A stretch of 64,000 nucleotides of DNA from Neelides folsomi (taxonomy: Eukaryota > Arthropoda > Collembola > Neelipleona > Neelidae), in contig JAQGBZ010000067.1 of NCBI GenBank assembly GCA_034687125.1, positions 62,001-126,000 on the forward strand. The letters run 5' to 3'. The notes under the pieces were generated by a model. It was given only the letters and a program-made list of their open reading frames with translations. It made no database searches and had not been told where the DNA came from. Position numbers and translations under genes: made by a program. The stretch's first letter is position 1. The number at the start of each line of letters is the position of its first letter. This document shows, in pieces, positions 24,114-37,419 of this stretch.

Positions 24114-27100
24114 ATGGAAATTCGCACATTGTTTCTCCTCCAACTACTCGTCTTCACTCAAGTCTCTGCGAAGATCCCGATCTCTGTTCGAGTCGGTGAG
24201 TCAGAAATCATTTTTCAATCATTAATACATTTAAATATGTAAACAACATTGGGCATTAGCTCATCATGAAACACTCAGTTTTAACATTTTAGCTATTTTT
24301 TCAATTATCTTTTTTGTCGTCCAACATCTGGAAAAATAATAAGTTTAATGCATGGTTCCAATCTCCCTTCATTCCTCATCTTGATTCTTATAAGAACTTA
24401 AAAGCAAAGAAATCATCCCTGGGGTTTATATGAGAAGGGTTTGAAAAACGAAGGGAGGAATCAAAAGGGATTCGTTCGTGTCAGAAGATCCCATGATTAA
24501 TCATCAACTTCATCGCAGTCATCCTCGACAAATTCCTCGAAACTCCCGCTAACGAAGGGACAATGATAGGGAGAGTTGTAAAGTGTTGTGTAGCCCTTAG
24601 GAAGGATCCCTTTCAATAGAATCTCATTACGGCCTCAATCCTCTCAACACTGTCAGAGGTTCCCTGCCTTAACACCAAACGTCTTCAGCTCTACAAACAA
24701 GGTTGATTTTAATCAACTTCAATTCTTCTCGATCGACAACTGTCGACACGGGGAATTAAACTTGTCATAAACATTTAAGTTTATTTTACGTCATTCACTA
24801 TTGTGAATTTATAATTTAATAACAAAATTACATACAAATATCACTAGTTATCTCGTAATTCCAATCACAATGTCACAATTAATACCTACTACATACAATC
24901 ATACACTTATTGGATTACTTGTAATAAAATTAATATTTTTATTTACAGATAATAAAGGAAATACCTAAATAAGCCCTTTAGTGAGAATACAGTTTTCATA
25001 AGGGCGTATATAATCCCCGTTAATTGGAAAAGAAAAGAGAATAAATGTTGAGAAGGAAGGGATTAAAAAATTGGGCAATAAATAAAAGAATCAAATAGGG
25101 ATAGGTAGGGGAATCGAGTTACGCTGCAGGTGAGAAGAAGAGCTCCTGTGACAATAGCTTATAAAATATCTCTACTGATAAGTTTGATAAGTATTATAAT
25201 AGCAATAACGGAAGATCCCTTAGATATTAAGAAACAAAGGGAGAATCAAAAGGAAGGTAAAAAACTTCACTGCGGGAATTGGGATGGGAAAATGTGTATG
25301 TGGAACCTGAAGGGCCCCATTGGCCCTTGAAGGTGGCCGAACTTCATTTAAAAACGCATCTATTCTTCTCCACCCGGCCTTGGCACTTCTTCTCCAGAGC
25401 CAGATCCTCGAGGAACATGACAGTTTTTGAGGTGGATATGGATATCCTATTGTCCACAATATCTTCATTTGAATACCTACATGTCTTCCACGGGTCAAAA
25501 AACATTTTCGTTTCAATTCCATACATCTCCGACGTGCTCATCTTCTCCGATAAGACTCAGCTCAGGAATTCCAGACGCTAATAATAAAAAAATATATATA
25601 AACGTCCAAGTCTCCATTAGTCTATTGTGAGCTCCCGACCGTTAAATCTTAATTCACTTCAGCTGAGCGGTTTGTCAAATATTTTATGTCCTGTAAGGAT
25701 ATTTGTTCGAAAATAACCCCTGAAAAACATTCTCAATGGGTGGAAATGAAAAATAGTTAAATAGGTGGATTTAAGCCAGAGAATAATAAAAAGCCGTTTG
25801 AATGCTCTCTTGGTAAATGGGCTCATAAAAGAGGTGAAATCTCCAACTCATCTCTTTTGAAGAGAGATATTATAATATTATTTCTTAAAAAGGTGTTCCA
25901 TGACCAGAGGGTCAATTCTTCCACACATCACGAATCCTCAAAATCTCCATTTGGAAATGGAAGAGATGGAGCCGGGAGCTTGGGTTTTTGCATTTATGAA
26001 CCCACGTGGACATAATAAATAAATATTATATATCTCCTACATATCCTGTATTACAATATTACATCCAGTTCCAGTACCTTATTATATTACATATTGGAAT
26101 GCATCTTGAGATTTAAGGTTCGAAATGATGAGACACGGTTGGATTGCAAAGGAGAGTTGAAAGGTCCGAAGTTCCCATCTGAGGCTTCATTTCTCCAATC
26201 CTCCTCATTGGACTCATTCATGAATTATGAGTTAAGGAGTTTTAAAAAGCGTAAGGGGAGATGATGGGAACCGTGAAATATTTCATGTCAGCTCATTCCA
26301 CCGGTCCTTAAATCATACCCATTCAAATCTCCCATTATGAATCCTATAAAACTCCATTCCACCTCCCGCCCATAAATAAGAGGAAATTGAGGAATTTTGC
26401 CAAAAGTTCATCGGAAAAGGAAATTAAATTTTAATTCGAAGGAAGCTATAAAATGGGTTGATATAAGGATAAAAAACAAGAGTTATTATTCCAATACTCC
26501 CAACATCTTTTCATCCCGTAGTATTCAGATATTGAGATAAAGGAGTAAAAATACGCGGATGGAAAAAATTCCCTTCCCAGTTGTCTCTCTGTGTGTTTTC
26601 TCAATTTTTTAACGGATCTCGACAGAAGGATAAATAGAGGGAGGATTCCGTATATTATACTTGAGGAACTTGAGATGTGATTAGAGTAAGATGTTCGAAC
26701 TCATAGCGATGAAAGGATTAATAGCATGAATAGATCCCCCAAGGGCTCTCAGGAGAATCAATCCAAGAAAGACCTAGCATTTGGGGGAGAAAACATGAGT
26801 TATTTTTAATGGGAAATAATGGGAGATGACAAAACAACCACGCCTTGATTTACAACCCCACACAATTTCATCCGCTCTTTTAAACCAGGTGAAATCATGA
26901 TCAAAATCATCAATCCAATTATGTTACCTCCAAATACGATAAGTCGTAATTATCCCAATAATGCTTCCTTCATTTTCCTGGAATGTTCAAAAGTTCAAAA
27001 GTTGTTGTTCAAAATTGAAGAATTTGAACTGAGGGGAAAATATTTTCCCAGAGCTCTCAACTTCCTGATGAATTTGACGAGATTTGATCGAGTTGAAGAT

Positions 27101-30100
27101 AGGAGAAACAAGGCAAGGAGTGAAAGCTTCCTTTTCACCCCTTTCCTCGTAAATAGATGCGGAGTGAGTTCTGAGATTGAGGAGTTGATTGAAACTTTGA
27201 AGGGTTGAGGGGGGCAAGAGATAAACGGGGGGGGGGGTTTCGGGGGGGGGGGGAATTCCGTTAAAAATAATGTCCTCAACTCAGGGCAGACGAGCGAGTC
27301 AAAGTTGTGAGATGGAGTTCTTTACGAGATTAGATAATTGTGTGGCATGAGGATATTTCCGTATCTCCTAATGGAAACTGTCGACCCAAAATAGAAGCAA
27401 CTGCTGTGAAACGATAAATTACATTGTCCCCTCAACCCTCCACCTCAATTTCAAAAAACGAGAGCAAGTAATGAAGGTGCTCCTCAATGTACATGCCAAG
27501 TCAACATGTGCTTCTTCCACCACTCGAGCCCTTAAAAGGAAACTCCGAGATTCAAAGGGGGGTGAAAAGGAAATTACACACACGTTTTTGAAAACCTCCC
27601 TGGTCTGTTGAAGATTTAAATGCATTAGGCAAAGAGCTTTCTTCAATTCCTCATCCCCTGGCTGCTTTCTTCGTGTCCAGTCAACTTAAAAGAACGGTGG
27701 ACCGGAACTCACGAGGGAGTAAATCAGCTCGTTTGGTTCTTCCAATTTCATAATGCTCAAAACACATATTGATACATTTGGTCGAAACATGGAATTTTTT
27801 TCCCCTCCGCTTCCTCTCTTTAAAAGTCCAAACAAATGAGAATTTTCAACTCGATTGAAATTCCAGAGATTCCAAATGGGAAAAAATCCTTTGTTTTCTT
27901 TGAGTTAACAACCGGATTTGATTCCCTATTTTACAAATACCCCCTTCTTATCTTACACCCTTTGTAAATGTGTGTAAAACGAGATTAAATGAATTAAATA
28001 AACAAACAAATGGATTTGTTTCAGAGTAAATCTAATAAATTCAAGACAATTAACAATTTTTGAACGTTTCATTTTCTACTGGCTATAAAAGCTTCCTTTC
28101 TTTAAAAAATATTGAATATTTGTTAATAAAATGAAATGAAATAAAAATTAATAAAAGCGTTAAAGTTGTTTTATTGTTTTAACAGGGAGCGTTTTTCTTG
28201 AGAAGGAACAAGATGTCCATGGAGCTTTTCAAGTCGGCGTCAAGTCGCTCAAAACTCGCCATCTTCTCAATGAGACGGACATTGAATTTGACATTCAGTA
28301 CGCGACGTTAAATGACTTTTTTCATCTTTACACTCGAGCTTGTGTTGAACTTGGTTATGGGATTATTTCCCTCTTTGGCCCAAGCGACCCAACCCTCGAC
28401 GTCCAACTGGAATCAATTTCAACTTCTTTGGGAATTCCGCTCATCTCGACGGCTCCAAGAAAGAGTGGAAGTGTTTTGCCTGAACAAACCCTCACTCTCT
28501 CGCTTCATCCCACTCAAGTTCAAATGATGAGTTTGATCAAAGATCTGGCGACTCAACTTGGATGGAAAGACATTTCCATTATTCATGATCCACTTTATGG
28601 TTAAAAATCGAAATATCTTTTAAAGAATCTAATTATTTTAAGCTTTAACTTTAAAATATTATTTTATTAAAAGAAAATGAACAGGTATTTAAGATTCAAT
28701 TTATAAAAAAGGATTTTAACATTAAAGGTGTTCTTGAAACTTCTTCCTTGGCCGAAAAACTTCAGATGTTGGGAACAGTTAGCGTCCATCATGCTTCAGC
28801 CGATTTACGAGCAACACTTGTCCAATTGAGACTCAAAGGCGCTCGAAACATCATCATTGACACCGGAGTGGAAAATGTTGAAAATGTGATCCAAGCCACT
28901 TTGGATACAGGGATGATGACAAAAGCCTATTCCTATATTTTTACGATGCTTGTAAGTCATATTTAAAGTATATTCCATCTTCCCCATCCATCTCATGTCA
29001 TAAACCAATATATTTAACCCAGCATCTTTGTAAAGATGAGGATCTTTTAAGGATCTTTTTAAAAAGTTTTTTTATAAATATGCGACCATTGAACCACCAT
29101 ATGTGTCTTTAGCTTCACAATATTTGAAATATTACATCTACATCATTGAATAATACATTTTGGAACTTGTGTCCCGAAGTTTATATTTATTACATGGGTG
29201 TAAAATGAGGGTGAATTTAAAGAAGGGAGGTTCGGAAGTAAGAAAGAGAGTGACAGTAGGAGTGACAGTTATTGACATTATATGCCCCTCGTTGTTTCCT
29301 CTTTTAAAATTCTGTTTCTTGGTTCTCTCTGTACTTACTCTATGTGATATATGAGAGATCTAAGAAATTGGAAGAGGGTGAGATGAAGGGGCGAGATGAA
29401 GGGAGATGATAAGGGAATTTGAGAAGGCAATGGGGGCGTGCTTCTACCACAACGTCGATCTCTTTCATCTCTCCGAGAGAGTTAATAAATAAGGGCCCTT
29501 AAACTCCTCCGACTCTCTTAATGACCCCATGGACACTTTTAAGGACATGCGGAGCGGGAATTGGAGCCGACTCTCTTACTCACAAGCCCTTGTCTTCGGC
29601 TTCAACATTCTGGATGAGAAGAAGCTGGAGGAGATTCAAAAAGACGAAGTAAGCCCACTTTCACTCCTAAACAACCCAAATGGGGAGGAAATTCTTGTGA
29701 ATACTTCCTAAGGATGGTACATTAAGTAACGAGGGAATGAAAAATGACAGGGGTTGGAGAAGAGCACGAGGGTCGGGCTGACACTCGACGCTGTGGAAGT
29801 TCTCGCACGCGGGCTCGAGGGATTTGACAACTCAGGAACTGATTTGTCACCGCCAGCTCCGGCTTCCACTTCCTGTGCGGCTGAGAAGAAATGGGAACTT
29901 GGGGAGGAATTAAGAGACGCCTTTACTTCTGTATTTCCATTTTATCTATCAAAACAATTTAAATCTTGTTAAACTTATTAACAGATACTTAAACAGTTTA
30001 CACTAACTACTCTATATTATAACAAAGAGGATACCAATAAGCTAATAGGGATTGGGTCTTGCTTCTTTTTATTAAATACCATTAAATTTAATATTTATAA

Positions 30101-33100
30101 AGTTTTTAAATTATTCGTAAGGAATGACGAATTTAATAAATACAAGGTAAACTTTGATGGAGTCAGCGGACCGATCGCTTTTACAAATGGAGTTCGTTCA
30201 AAGCTCAGTGTGGACATTCTTAAACTTCAATATGAAGACATCGAATCTCCTTCATTTTTGCCTGTTGGCAAATGGACCGAAGGACTCGTCGACTCTACTG
30301 ATGGAATTAAAATTTTTGATAAAAACTTCATGACCAATGAAAAACCAGCAATTAATAAAACGCTGATCATCTCCATTTCACAGGTGATGGAATTTGTATA
30401 GGTAATTTGAAGTTTTTTTAACATACCGGGATTTCAGACTTCGAGCTGCTATGAAAGATTTGAAGACGGAGTTGAAAAAGGTTTCTGTGTGGATTTGGCT
30501 CGCGAACTTTCATCTTCCGTTGGTTTCAATTACAATTTTCGACCTTCTACTGATGGACGGTATGGGAAACCTGACCCGCTCACTGGACAATGGGATGGAA
30601 TCATTGGAGACGTCCTCAGAGGAGTAAATGTCAATTTATCATTTCACTAATTAAGCAATTAGTCAAAGTTCTGCTTCACCTATTTAACAGAGATAAATAA
30701 TAGGCAGAGAAGGAAAATGAGTAGTAGGATTATCTGCATAAAAACCATGTCTAATTAATTATCCTCGTATTCATAACTCAAATAATGTTTTCAATTTATC
30801 ACACCCACTTGGTGAAGGTATTGACGATTAACCTATAATTCAATTCATAAGTATACATACCTTCCATGCTTATAAAATACCTATACCATATGTCATTTAA
30901 TATATGATCCATCTTGTAACTCAATCTAATGTGTATTATTAGGAAGCGGATCTTGCATTGGGAGATTTGACAGTCACAGCTGCACGTCAAGCCGTCGTTG
31001 ACTTTTCCAATCCCTTATTCCACACCTCCATCAAAGTTCTTTACAAGGTAATTGAATCAATCTTCTCACATATCATCTCAGACTCTTTTAATGAAAATGA
31101 AGAAAACTAGTCAAATTTGTTTTTTTATTTTCTTGTTTGAGACCTCATATTTTTATTATTCATTGGTTCGGATATTTTTAACTTCCAATTTTTCAAATAA
31201 AAAATATTTTCAAAATTAACTATAAGCACTTTGCCCTCCATTACTAATTTATTACTTATTTAAATACATAAATAGCAGTGTAAAGAATATGAAGCACTTT
31301 TGAAAGATATCCATTTGTGTATTATAATCCGCTTGGAATCCCAGGCCCATCAAAATATTTGTTGTAAGCTTCATTTTTTACAGAGAACATCTTATGAGCA
31401 AAAATAAAATTCGTGTACGTTTAGATATGATTAGACACTGACATTAGAAAGGACAAGAGAGAAAAAAGCTGGGTGGAGAAACATGAAATCTCACTTTGTT
31501 CTTCTCCTAATTCTCACTCTATTATTTCCCCAACAATATTTTCCTCGTGGCTCCAAAATTTTGTCCCGATTGTGAAGCTCCCTTGTTGCTCCCTGCTTGG
31601 AGTCCAATCATCGTCTCCCCAGCCCTCATAACATCTTCGGAGAAATGTCTCACGTTCTCGTCTGCTGGTTTGGGCCCAAGGAAGGGACCGCGCCAATCAG
31701 GGTGCTTGTACGCCTAGAAAAATTTATAATTAATTTTATTTTAAAATTATTTTTGTCCAGATTATTTAGATAAAAGCTGACTATGCTGGTTAATAAGTAT
31801 TAACTTCTACATAAATATGTATGGTACTTGTATTATGCATATTATATGAGTGTAATAGTTATTAATTTGAAAAGCTTACGGCTCTTCCAATGGCAAAAAT
31901 AGTCATTGTGACAAGAGGAACATTTTTCTTCTCAATAAGATCGCAAGATTGGAACAAGTCAACATCAGGAACTCCATATTTTGTGCACGCTCGGAGAAAC
32001 CTTTGATCAAAAGATGAATATTTGAGAGGCTCGTCGAAAGAAAGAATCGTTGTTTGAAACAAAGGGGTCATTAATCAAGGGGCTTACTGTTGGATATTAT
32101 CCATGAATTTGTAATCTCCTCCAGAGACATTAATCCTTTTAATGACTCCTGGCTGGAGGCGGTTGATGAGTTTACACAAAATGATTCCATCTCTCAATGC
32201 ATCTTCGTATGACATTCCTTTAAACCATCAATATTTCACATGAGCATTCCAATATCAATAGTTTAAACCTTTAATCCTATTCTAACCATACAATAAAATC
32301 CCTTCCCTTGGTCTTTAATCATCCCCTAAATCTTAAATTGACCTACCCATTGGAAAGCTCTCTCCAATAACTTGCTCAATCCACATCTGAGCCGCGTATT
32401 CCTCTTCTGGAATACGTTTTCCAGCAACCTGACAAATAATAAAAAATATGGATTTTTACATAAGATTGAATACTGGATACTAGCATTTAAAAAGATAAAA
32501 TAGTTTATTAATTAACTTTATCAAAATAAACTATCCGAAATAAATGAGCTTGTAAAGTAAACAAGGGGTATAATTAAACACAATTAAACAACATATAATT
32601 GTTTATTCACTAAAGTAATAAATGGAACAGACTTACTTGCCATTGTGGTCTCGACATTGTGATTCCTTATGGTGTCTTTGAGTTTGTAGTTATCTCTCTC
32701 GACCTATGCAATCAAATGGAGTGAAATTGTGAATAATCTCCCTTTTTAAAAGGTGGTGTACGTGGGAATGATGTCTATTTTCGCCATTTTCTAAAATTAA
32801 GTGTTAGTCTGGCCGTGATGACGGAATCGCCCACTTCGATCACCCTCATTTTTGACTCCCGAATGAAAAATGCTTCCTCGCGCTCTCATTCCACTCCACC
32901 TTATTATAAGTATACTTATAATACTTGTTACACATCTTCCTCAATCTGATATCTTTTCTATGTTCGAGTACATTTCTTCATCTGATTCAGCCAGTTAAGA
33001 GATATACAGAATCAGAATGACTAACTATGAATATAAGTTATTATGTAGGAAACCTGGCCCACACATTCCCCCGCTGCCGCTCCAAGATCCTCTCAAAGGT

Positions 33101-35210
33101 CTTGCACACATTCCTTTGGCGTATTGAAGAAGGACTGTTTATTCTCTTTCAAGGTTTCGTTAACGTTAACCTCCTTTGAAGGATCTGCGGCAATTACGTA
33201 GATAAATATAGTTAGGGAGTTGACAGGTGAGGTTGGTTGGTGTGGAGGGAGTTGGAAGAATCTGAGCGATAAGATGGGAATTGCAAAGGACATTTCCATT
33301 TCAATTCTCTGCTCCTTATTTAACAAACCGCTCCTACTCATAACATTCAAAAAATGTTTATTTGAAAGGAGTTGGGAGCCAAAAATCGGATCTTGTGTAG
33401 GGATCCGGCCGAGAGGATGATTATGATTCAACACACTCCTCATACCAATTATCTGTTCTTTAATTTATGACCATTTGCTTTGGCAAATAGAAATGCAAAT
33501 GAGGACCATTAATTATTTTCCTCATTTCCAATAATACATAGAAATATAAATAACCCTGCTGCATAATGCCATTATTGATATGAATAAAGGCTTACAATAA
33601 ATAAACACTCGTAACATCTGGTTGAATTAAATATGACCGTAAATCCTCAACACTTTATTGCTTAAACTTTTTCATTTATCATATCAACATTTTAAGAAAT
33701 TCTCTTTTGTAATGCCGAACCATAGGATAAAATATGTGTTTTGGGTCTGATACAGTGATTTTAAAGTAATTACTAAAAATGCGCAAATTACTTTCCCTAG
33801 TATAATAGATGTTGGTAATACTTTTACTTTGTTGAATATTCTAGAAAGGAAATGTTCCACGTGGAGGTCTTGGGTCATTTGCAACTCCATTTAGTTGTTG
33901 GGTCTGGCTGAGCATCGTCGTTGCATTTATTTGCACTGCGTTTGTTCTTCGATTTGTGGCGTGGGTAAGTCCATGGGAAATTAAAGAGGAATCAGCGGTG
34001 GCTGGATCGGAACGAGGAAATGACCCGCTTGGTAATAACCTCTCTTGGGCAAATTCGGCCTGGATCCTTGCCAGTACTCTCGTCCTTCGAGGAACTTCCT
34101 TCCGTCTTCAAGTAAATATTAACTACATATCACACTCAACATATTAACATCAAGATGTTAAATTACCTATTAAAATGATATTACAAATGTTTGTTTAATT
34201 ATTAATTATAATTATTATTCGGATGATGAAAATTCAATAATTTTAGTAATTTACCCAATGTATAAAAATATCTTATTTTAAAGGCCTTGTCCACCAGAAC
34301 AATTGCCATCGTTTGGTGGCTTTTCTCTCTTGCCATCCTCATCATTTACGGAAGTCTGATCGCGGAACAATTTGACTCAAATTTGGAGTCTGAGAATTTG
34401 GAAAGTCTCTTGAGGAATCCTGCATTTGAATTTGGAGTTCTTCAAGACGGAGCTACAAATGGATTCCTGAGCAGTAGCAAGCGTGAAGACATTCAGAGAA
34501 TTTGGTGGAGAATCCTCAAAGCTCCTCAAACTTCCTTGTTCTCCTCCATTGAAGAGGGAATTGAAGCCGTGAAGGGATCAAATGGAAACTTTGGATTTGT
34601 GGCCGAGGAGCAAAATCTTATGTTTGCTGCTGAATCTGACTGCTCTTTGGGTCTCATTGGACCACTCGATGCTCGTTCTTTTGCCATTGCAATGCAAAAG
34701 GGTAATTAAAAGAAATCACATTGCTTTAATATTAAATTAATAGAAATCCCGTACAACATTTCTAATAATCTTTATCGTAAATTATTTAAAATTTAACAAA
34801 TTTTGAAATAAGGATCCGGACTTCGCGAAAGCATTTCTCAAGGAATTCTTCGATTGGGTGAAAATGGAGTTTTAAGGCAGCTTGAAGAGAAATGGTGGGG
34901 CGGGGGCGGATGCAACGGAAAGAAAATTCATCAAGTCCCTTTGAATGAGTTTGTTGGACCTTTGACCATCCTTGTTTTCGGTCTCACTGCTGCGGTTCTT
35001 ATTGCTCTTGCAGAAAGAATATTTCATCATAGGAGATCACACAGAGGGTTTTTCAGGGTAAGTATAATCTCAATTAAAATTGAACATTATAAAAGTAAAT
35101 GAAATATCTTACCTTAATTTAATTGCAATTTATGCATCATTTAGACAGCGACCGAAAATGGGAATGGGAATGGGAAAATTGCAATGAACGACACGGAGTC
35201 AGACGAATGA
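24114..35210 (+). CDS. ionotropic glutamate receptor, kainate-like with divergent pore
   Basis: Twelve coding exons (24114-24195, 28186-28599, 28728-28951, 29544-29648, 29751-29930, 30147-30383, 30438-30623, 30943-31047, 33845-34111, 34284-34701, 34813-35057, 35145-35210) sum to 2529 nt, 842 residues. Order: signal peptide (MEIRTLFLLQLLVFTQVSA), amino-terminal domain (FGPSDP near 85; AYSYIFTML near 238), LBD S1 (residues ~415-511), M1, pore loop, M3, LBD S2 (VAEEQ; EKWWGGGGC) and M4. It is a cell-surface ion-channel subunit. Conserved for ligand: LTVTAAR (core Arg), the T of DGATNGF and E of VAEEQ. Odd: the EP(P/Y)YV stretch and Pro of PLT are missing, M3 reads IIYGSLIAEQF rather than SYTANLAAFL, and the Q/R region reads STLVLRG. 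This may be an IR-like or modulatory receptor. Intron 8 hosts the Mp20 gene. Confidence 0.88.
24196..28185 (+). other. iGluR intron 1 (4.0 kb), long noncoding block
   Basis: Sits between the signal-peptide exon and the amino-terminal domain. It is GC-richer than most spacers here and has many purine-rich tracts, with no convincing exon. At 27228-27252 are two long G runs separated by TTTC. The size and composition suit an intron bearing regulatory elements, but nothing specific is identifiable. Confidence 0.5.
31522..32657 (-). CDS. Mp20: Mp20/calponin-like muscle protein, nested in an iGluR intron
   Basis: Homologue of insect muscle protein 20 (calponin/transgelin family), an actin-binding protein of synchronous muscle. 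Five coding exons: MSRPQWQ; VAGKRIPEEEYAAQMWIEQV to FPMG; a CH-domain exon SYEDALRDGIILCKLINRLQ to FMDNIQQ; an exon FLRACTKYGVPDVDLFQ to FAIGRA; and a last exon starting AYKHPDWRGPFLGPKPADEN. It has one CH domain (about residues 20-130) and one C-terminal calponin repeat, IGLQAGSNKGASQSGQNFGA, ending KILLGK. The length (about 185 residues) matches Mp20. The whole gene lies on the opposite strand within iGluR intron 8 (31048-33844). Exon junctions are all in frame. Chd64/transgelin is the alternative name; the single calponin repeat favours Mp20. Confidence 0.93.
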
Positions 35211-35390
35211 AGGAACGTTTCGCCATGCGTTCACACCTTCGCAACTTTATTACCACACCACTGTTCATATTTGTATCACTTTAGGCTTACTTTAACTCTA
35301 TTACGAGACTTCATTGTTCATACATAACCAATTTTAACTTGTTTAAATTCTGTTCATTCAAAATGAGCTTTTCATGTAACTTATTGGTCT

Positions 35391-35396
35391 AATAAA
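35391..35396 (+). terminator. poly(A) signal of the iGluR gene
   Basis: AATAAA followed by a T-rich stretch, about 180 bp after the iGluR stop codon and ahead of the MTFP1 start. Confidence 0.55.
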
Positions 35397-35730
35397 CTTT
35401 TTTGCTGTTTTTCATAATTTGGATCAAGCATATCTAGAATTTTCGATCCCATATTTAAATAGTCGGTATATTCATATTGGGTGAAAGAAACAATTAGCGA
35501 TCTCATTGTCTCCATTAATTGACTCAACGCCAAGATCAACGTTTAACGTCAAGATCCTAACAAAATGAGAAAGAGGAACTTTGTATTCCTACTAGAACTC
35601 GCTCATTATTTCTCACAATTCAATCCTGAACTTTTCGCACATCCGACATTCACATTTTGTTAGATTATCTTTTAAATTTGTTAGTACTAGCACTGTCTAA
35701 ATTAATTCACATATTACACCTTTATTCTGG

Positions 35731-36422
35731 ATGACCAACGAAAGCAAGAACTCTGAAGATGTCGACATTTGGCGTGACACTCCAATACGTCTTTTGGGTA
35801 TTATAAATGAAATAGCAATAATAAAATCATAATAGCACCTTTAAACTAAAATGATTTTAAAATATTTTAGTAAAATCTCATCTAAAATCTCACTAAAATC
35901 TAATCTCATTTTATGTGACATTCAAGGGTATGCGAACGAAGTTGGCGAATCATTTCGGTCACTTGTAAGCAGAAATTTAGTTCGGTTAAGTTATGGAGTT
36001 GCTTTTGGATATGTTCTTGCTGATACTGCCGATAAAACTAAAAAGGCATCAAAGGTAAAAATTATAAGTTGTTTTAATTGTCAATGAATTCATGATTGTA
36101 ATATAGTAAAATATCTCAGTAATTTAATCATTTAAAATAAACCTCATAGGGAGATGAAGCGTTAGTTGCAGTAGATACATTAGTATGGCAGACGCTTGCA
36201 AGTGTGGCCATTCCAGGATTTACAATCAATCGTCTTTGTGCATTGAGTCTCTTCTGCCTCGTACGATGGTCCAGACTCGGCCTCTCTACTCAAAAATGGT
36301 TGACAACGGGAATCGGTCTCTCGTCCATCCCATTCATCGTAAAACCCATTGACAAATCAGTAGATTACATCCTCGACAACTCTCTTCGTCCGGTTCTCTT
36401 CAAAGGGAAGAGCGGACATTGA
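35731..36422 (+). CDS. MTFP1: mitochondrial fission process protein 1
   Basis: Homologue of MTFP1 (MTP18), an inner-mitochondrial-membrane protein required for fission. Three exons: MTNESKNSEDVDIWRDTPIR (start exon), GYANEVGESFRSL to KKASK, and GDEALVAVDTLVWQTLASVA to the stop. Hallmarks: RDTPIRLLGYANEVGE, RLSYGVAFGYVLADT, VWQTLASVAIPGFTINRLCA (a membrane segment), and IPFIVKPIDKSVDYILDNSL near the C-terminus. About 160-170 residues, the family size. The start at 35731 reproduces the short acidic N-terminus before the conserved RDT. It follows the iGluR gene by some 500 bp on the same strand, with no evidence of co-regulation. Confidence 0.95.
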
Positions 36423-37419
36423 ATACTTCAACAGGACTGAAGAATGACAGCTTCCACAATGGCAATAACTACAAATATTATAAATTTAGTAATCTATCAT
36501 ATTGCATGGATAGCCTATAAAATAACTTTTTCCTAATTAAAAACGACTGGGTCTAGGCTCTGCTAATAATGAACAATGAGATTAACAATAATTTATATTC
36601 CTAATCATTCTTATTGTTCGAGTGCTAATTATAAGCCAAAATAGCAATAATGTTCTTCAATAGTCAGACAAGACAAGTTCCAAAGACGAATACTTCAAAT
36701 GCAATTATAGTGCCTTAAAAACTTAATTATCGTAGAAAATTCACTTATTAATTGTTAGTGAAAGTTCTTTTGGTGCGAAATAACCAAAGAATGTAAACAG
36801 TAAATACTTTTTCCTAGAACAGTATTATCTATTTTAAATGACAATCTTAAAGTTGTTTCTTTACTCGTAAGAGTTCATGTAGTTTTATACCCAGAAAGCT
36901 GATTTTATTACATAATAGTCATTATATTTTAAATAAATAGCTTACAATTAATGTTTGTGAAACTAAAAACGGAACTAATAGAAAACTAAAGTGCCTAACT
37001 AAAAGGTGATTTTGTGTTGTTCATGAATGAAAAGATAAATAAATGAAAATTTTAGAATTTTTAACGTAATTGTCATAATTCAATTGATCCATTAAAGATT
37101 AAACATCAATCAGAACGAACGAGAAGAAATTGAGCATAAAATGATTCTTAATGCAAAATGATTGACGCTCTAAATTAAAGCGATAACTGAATACCAAAAT
37201 CCATGATTAATTTATTTACGTTCAAAATAACATGATTGTAGGTATAATATATTAACTCTCGTATATTATATAAAACACATAGAATTTGTACAAGAAAATT
37301 GTTCATGCTGTGACAAAATGTATATTACAAGTTAGATCAACACTTATTGGTTAAACAAACTAATCCTTCGTAGATTAGAAAATCTCAACAGGCGAATGAA
37401 AGAAATGAGATTTTATTTC
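36423..37419. other. convergent intergenic region, nothing recognised
   Basis: About 1 kb between the MTFP1 stop (+) and the RIC1 stop (-). AT-rich 3' flanks, no ORF of note and no repeat seen. Confidence 0.5.

Noticed and set aside
29494-29543. Upstream acceptor for iGluR exon 4 at 29494
   Set aside because: The phase does not join to exon 3 (phase 0) and reading from that acceptor meets a stop; the acceptor at 29544 gives FTML-DMRSGNW in frame and a 2529-nt total.
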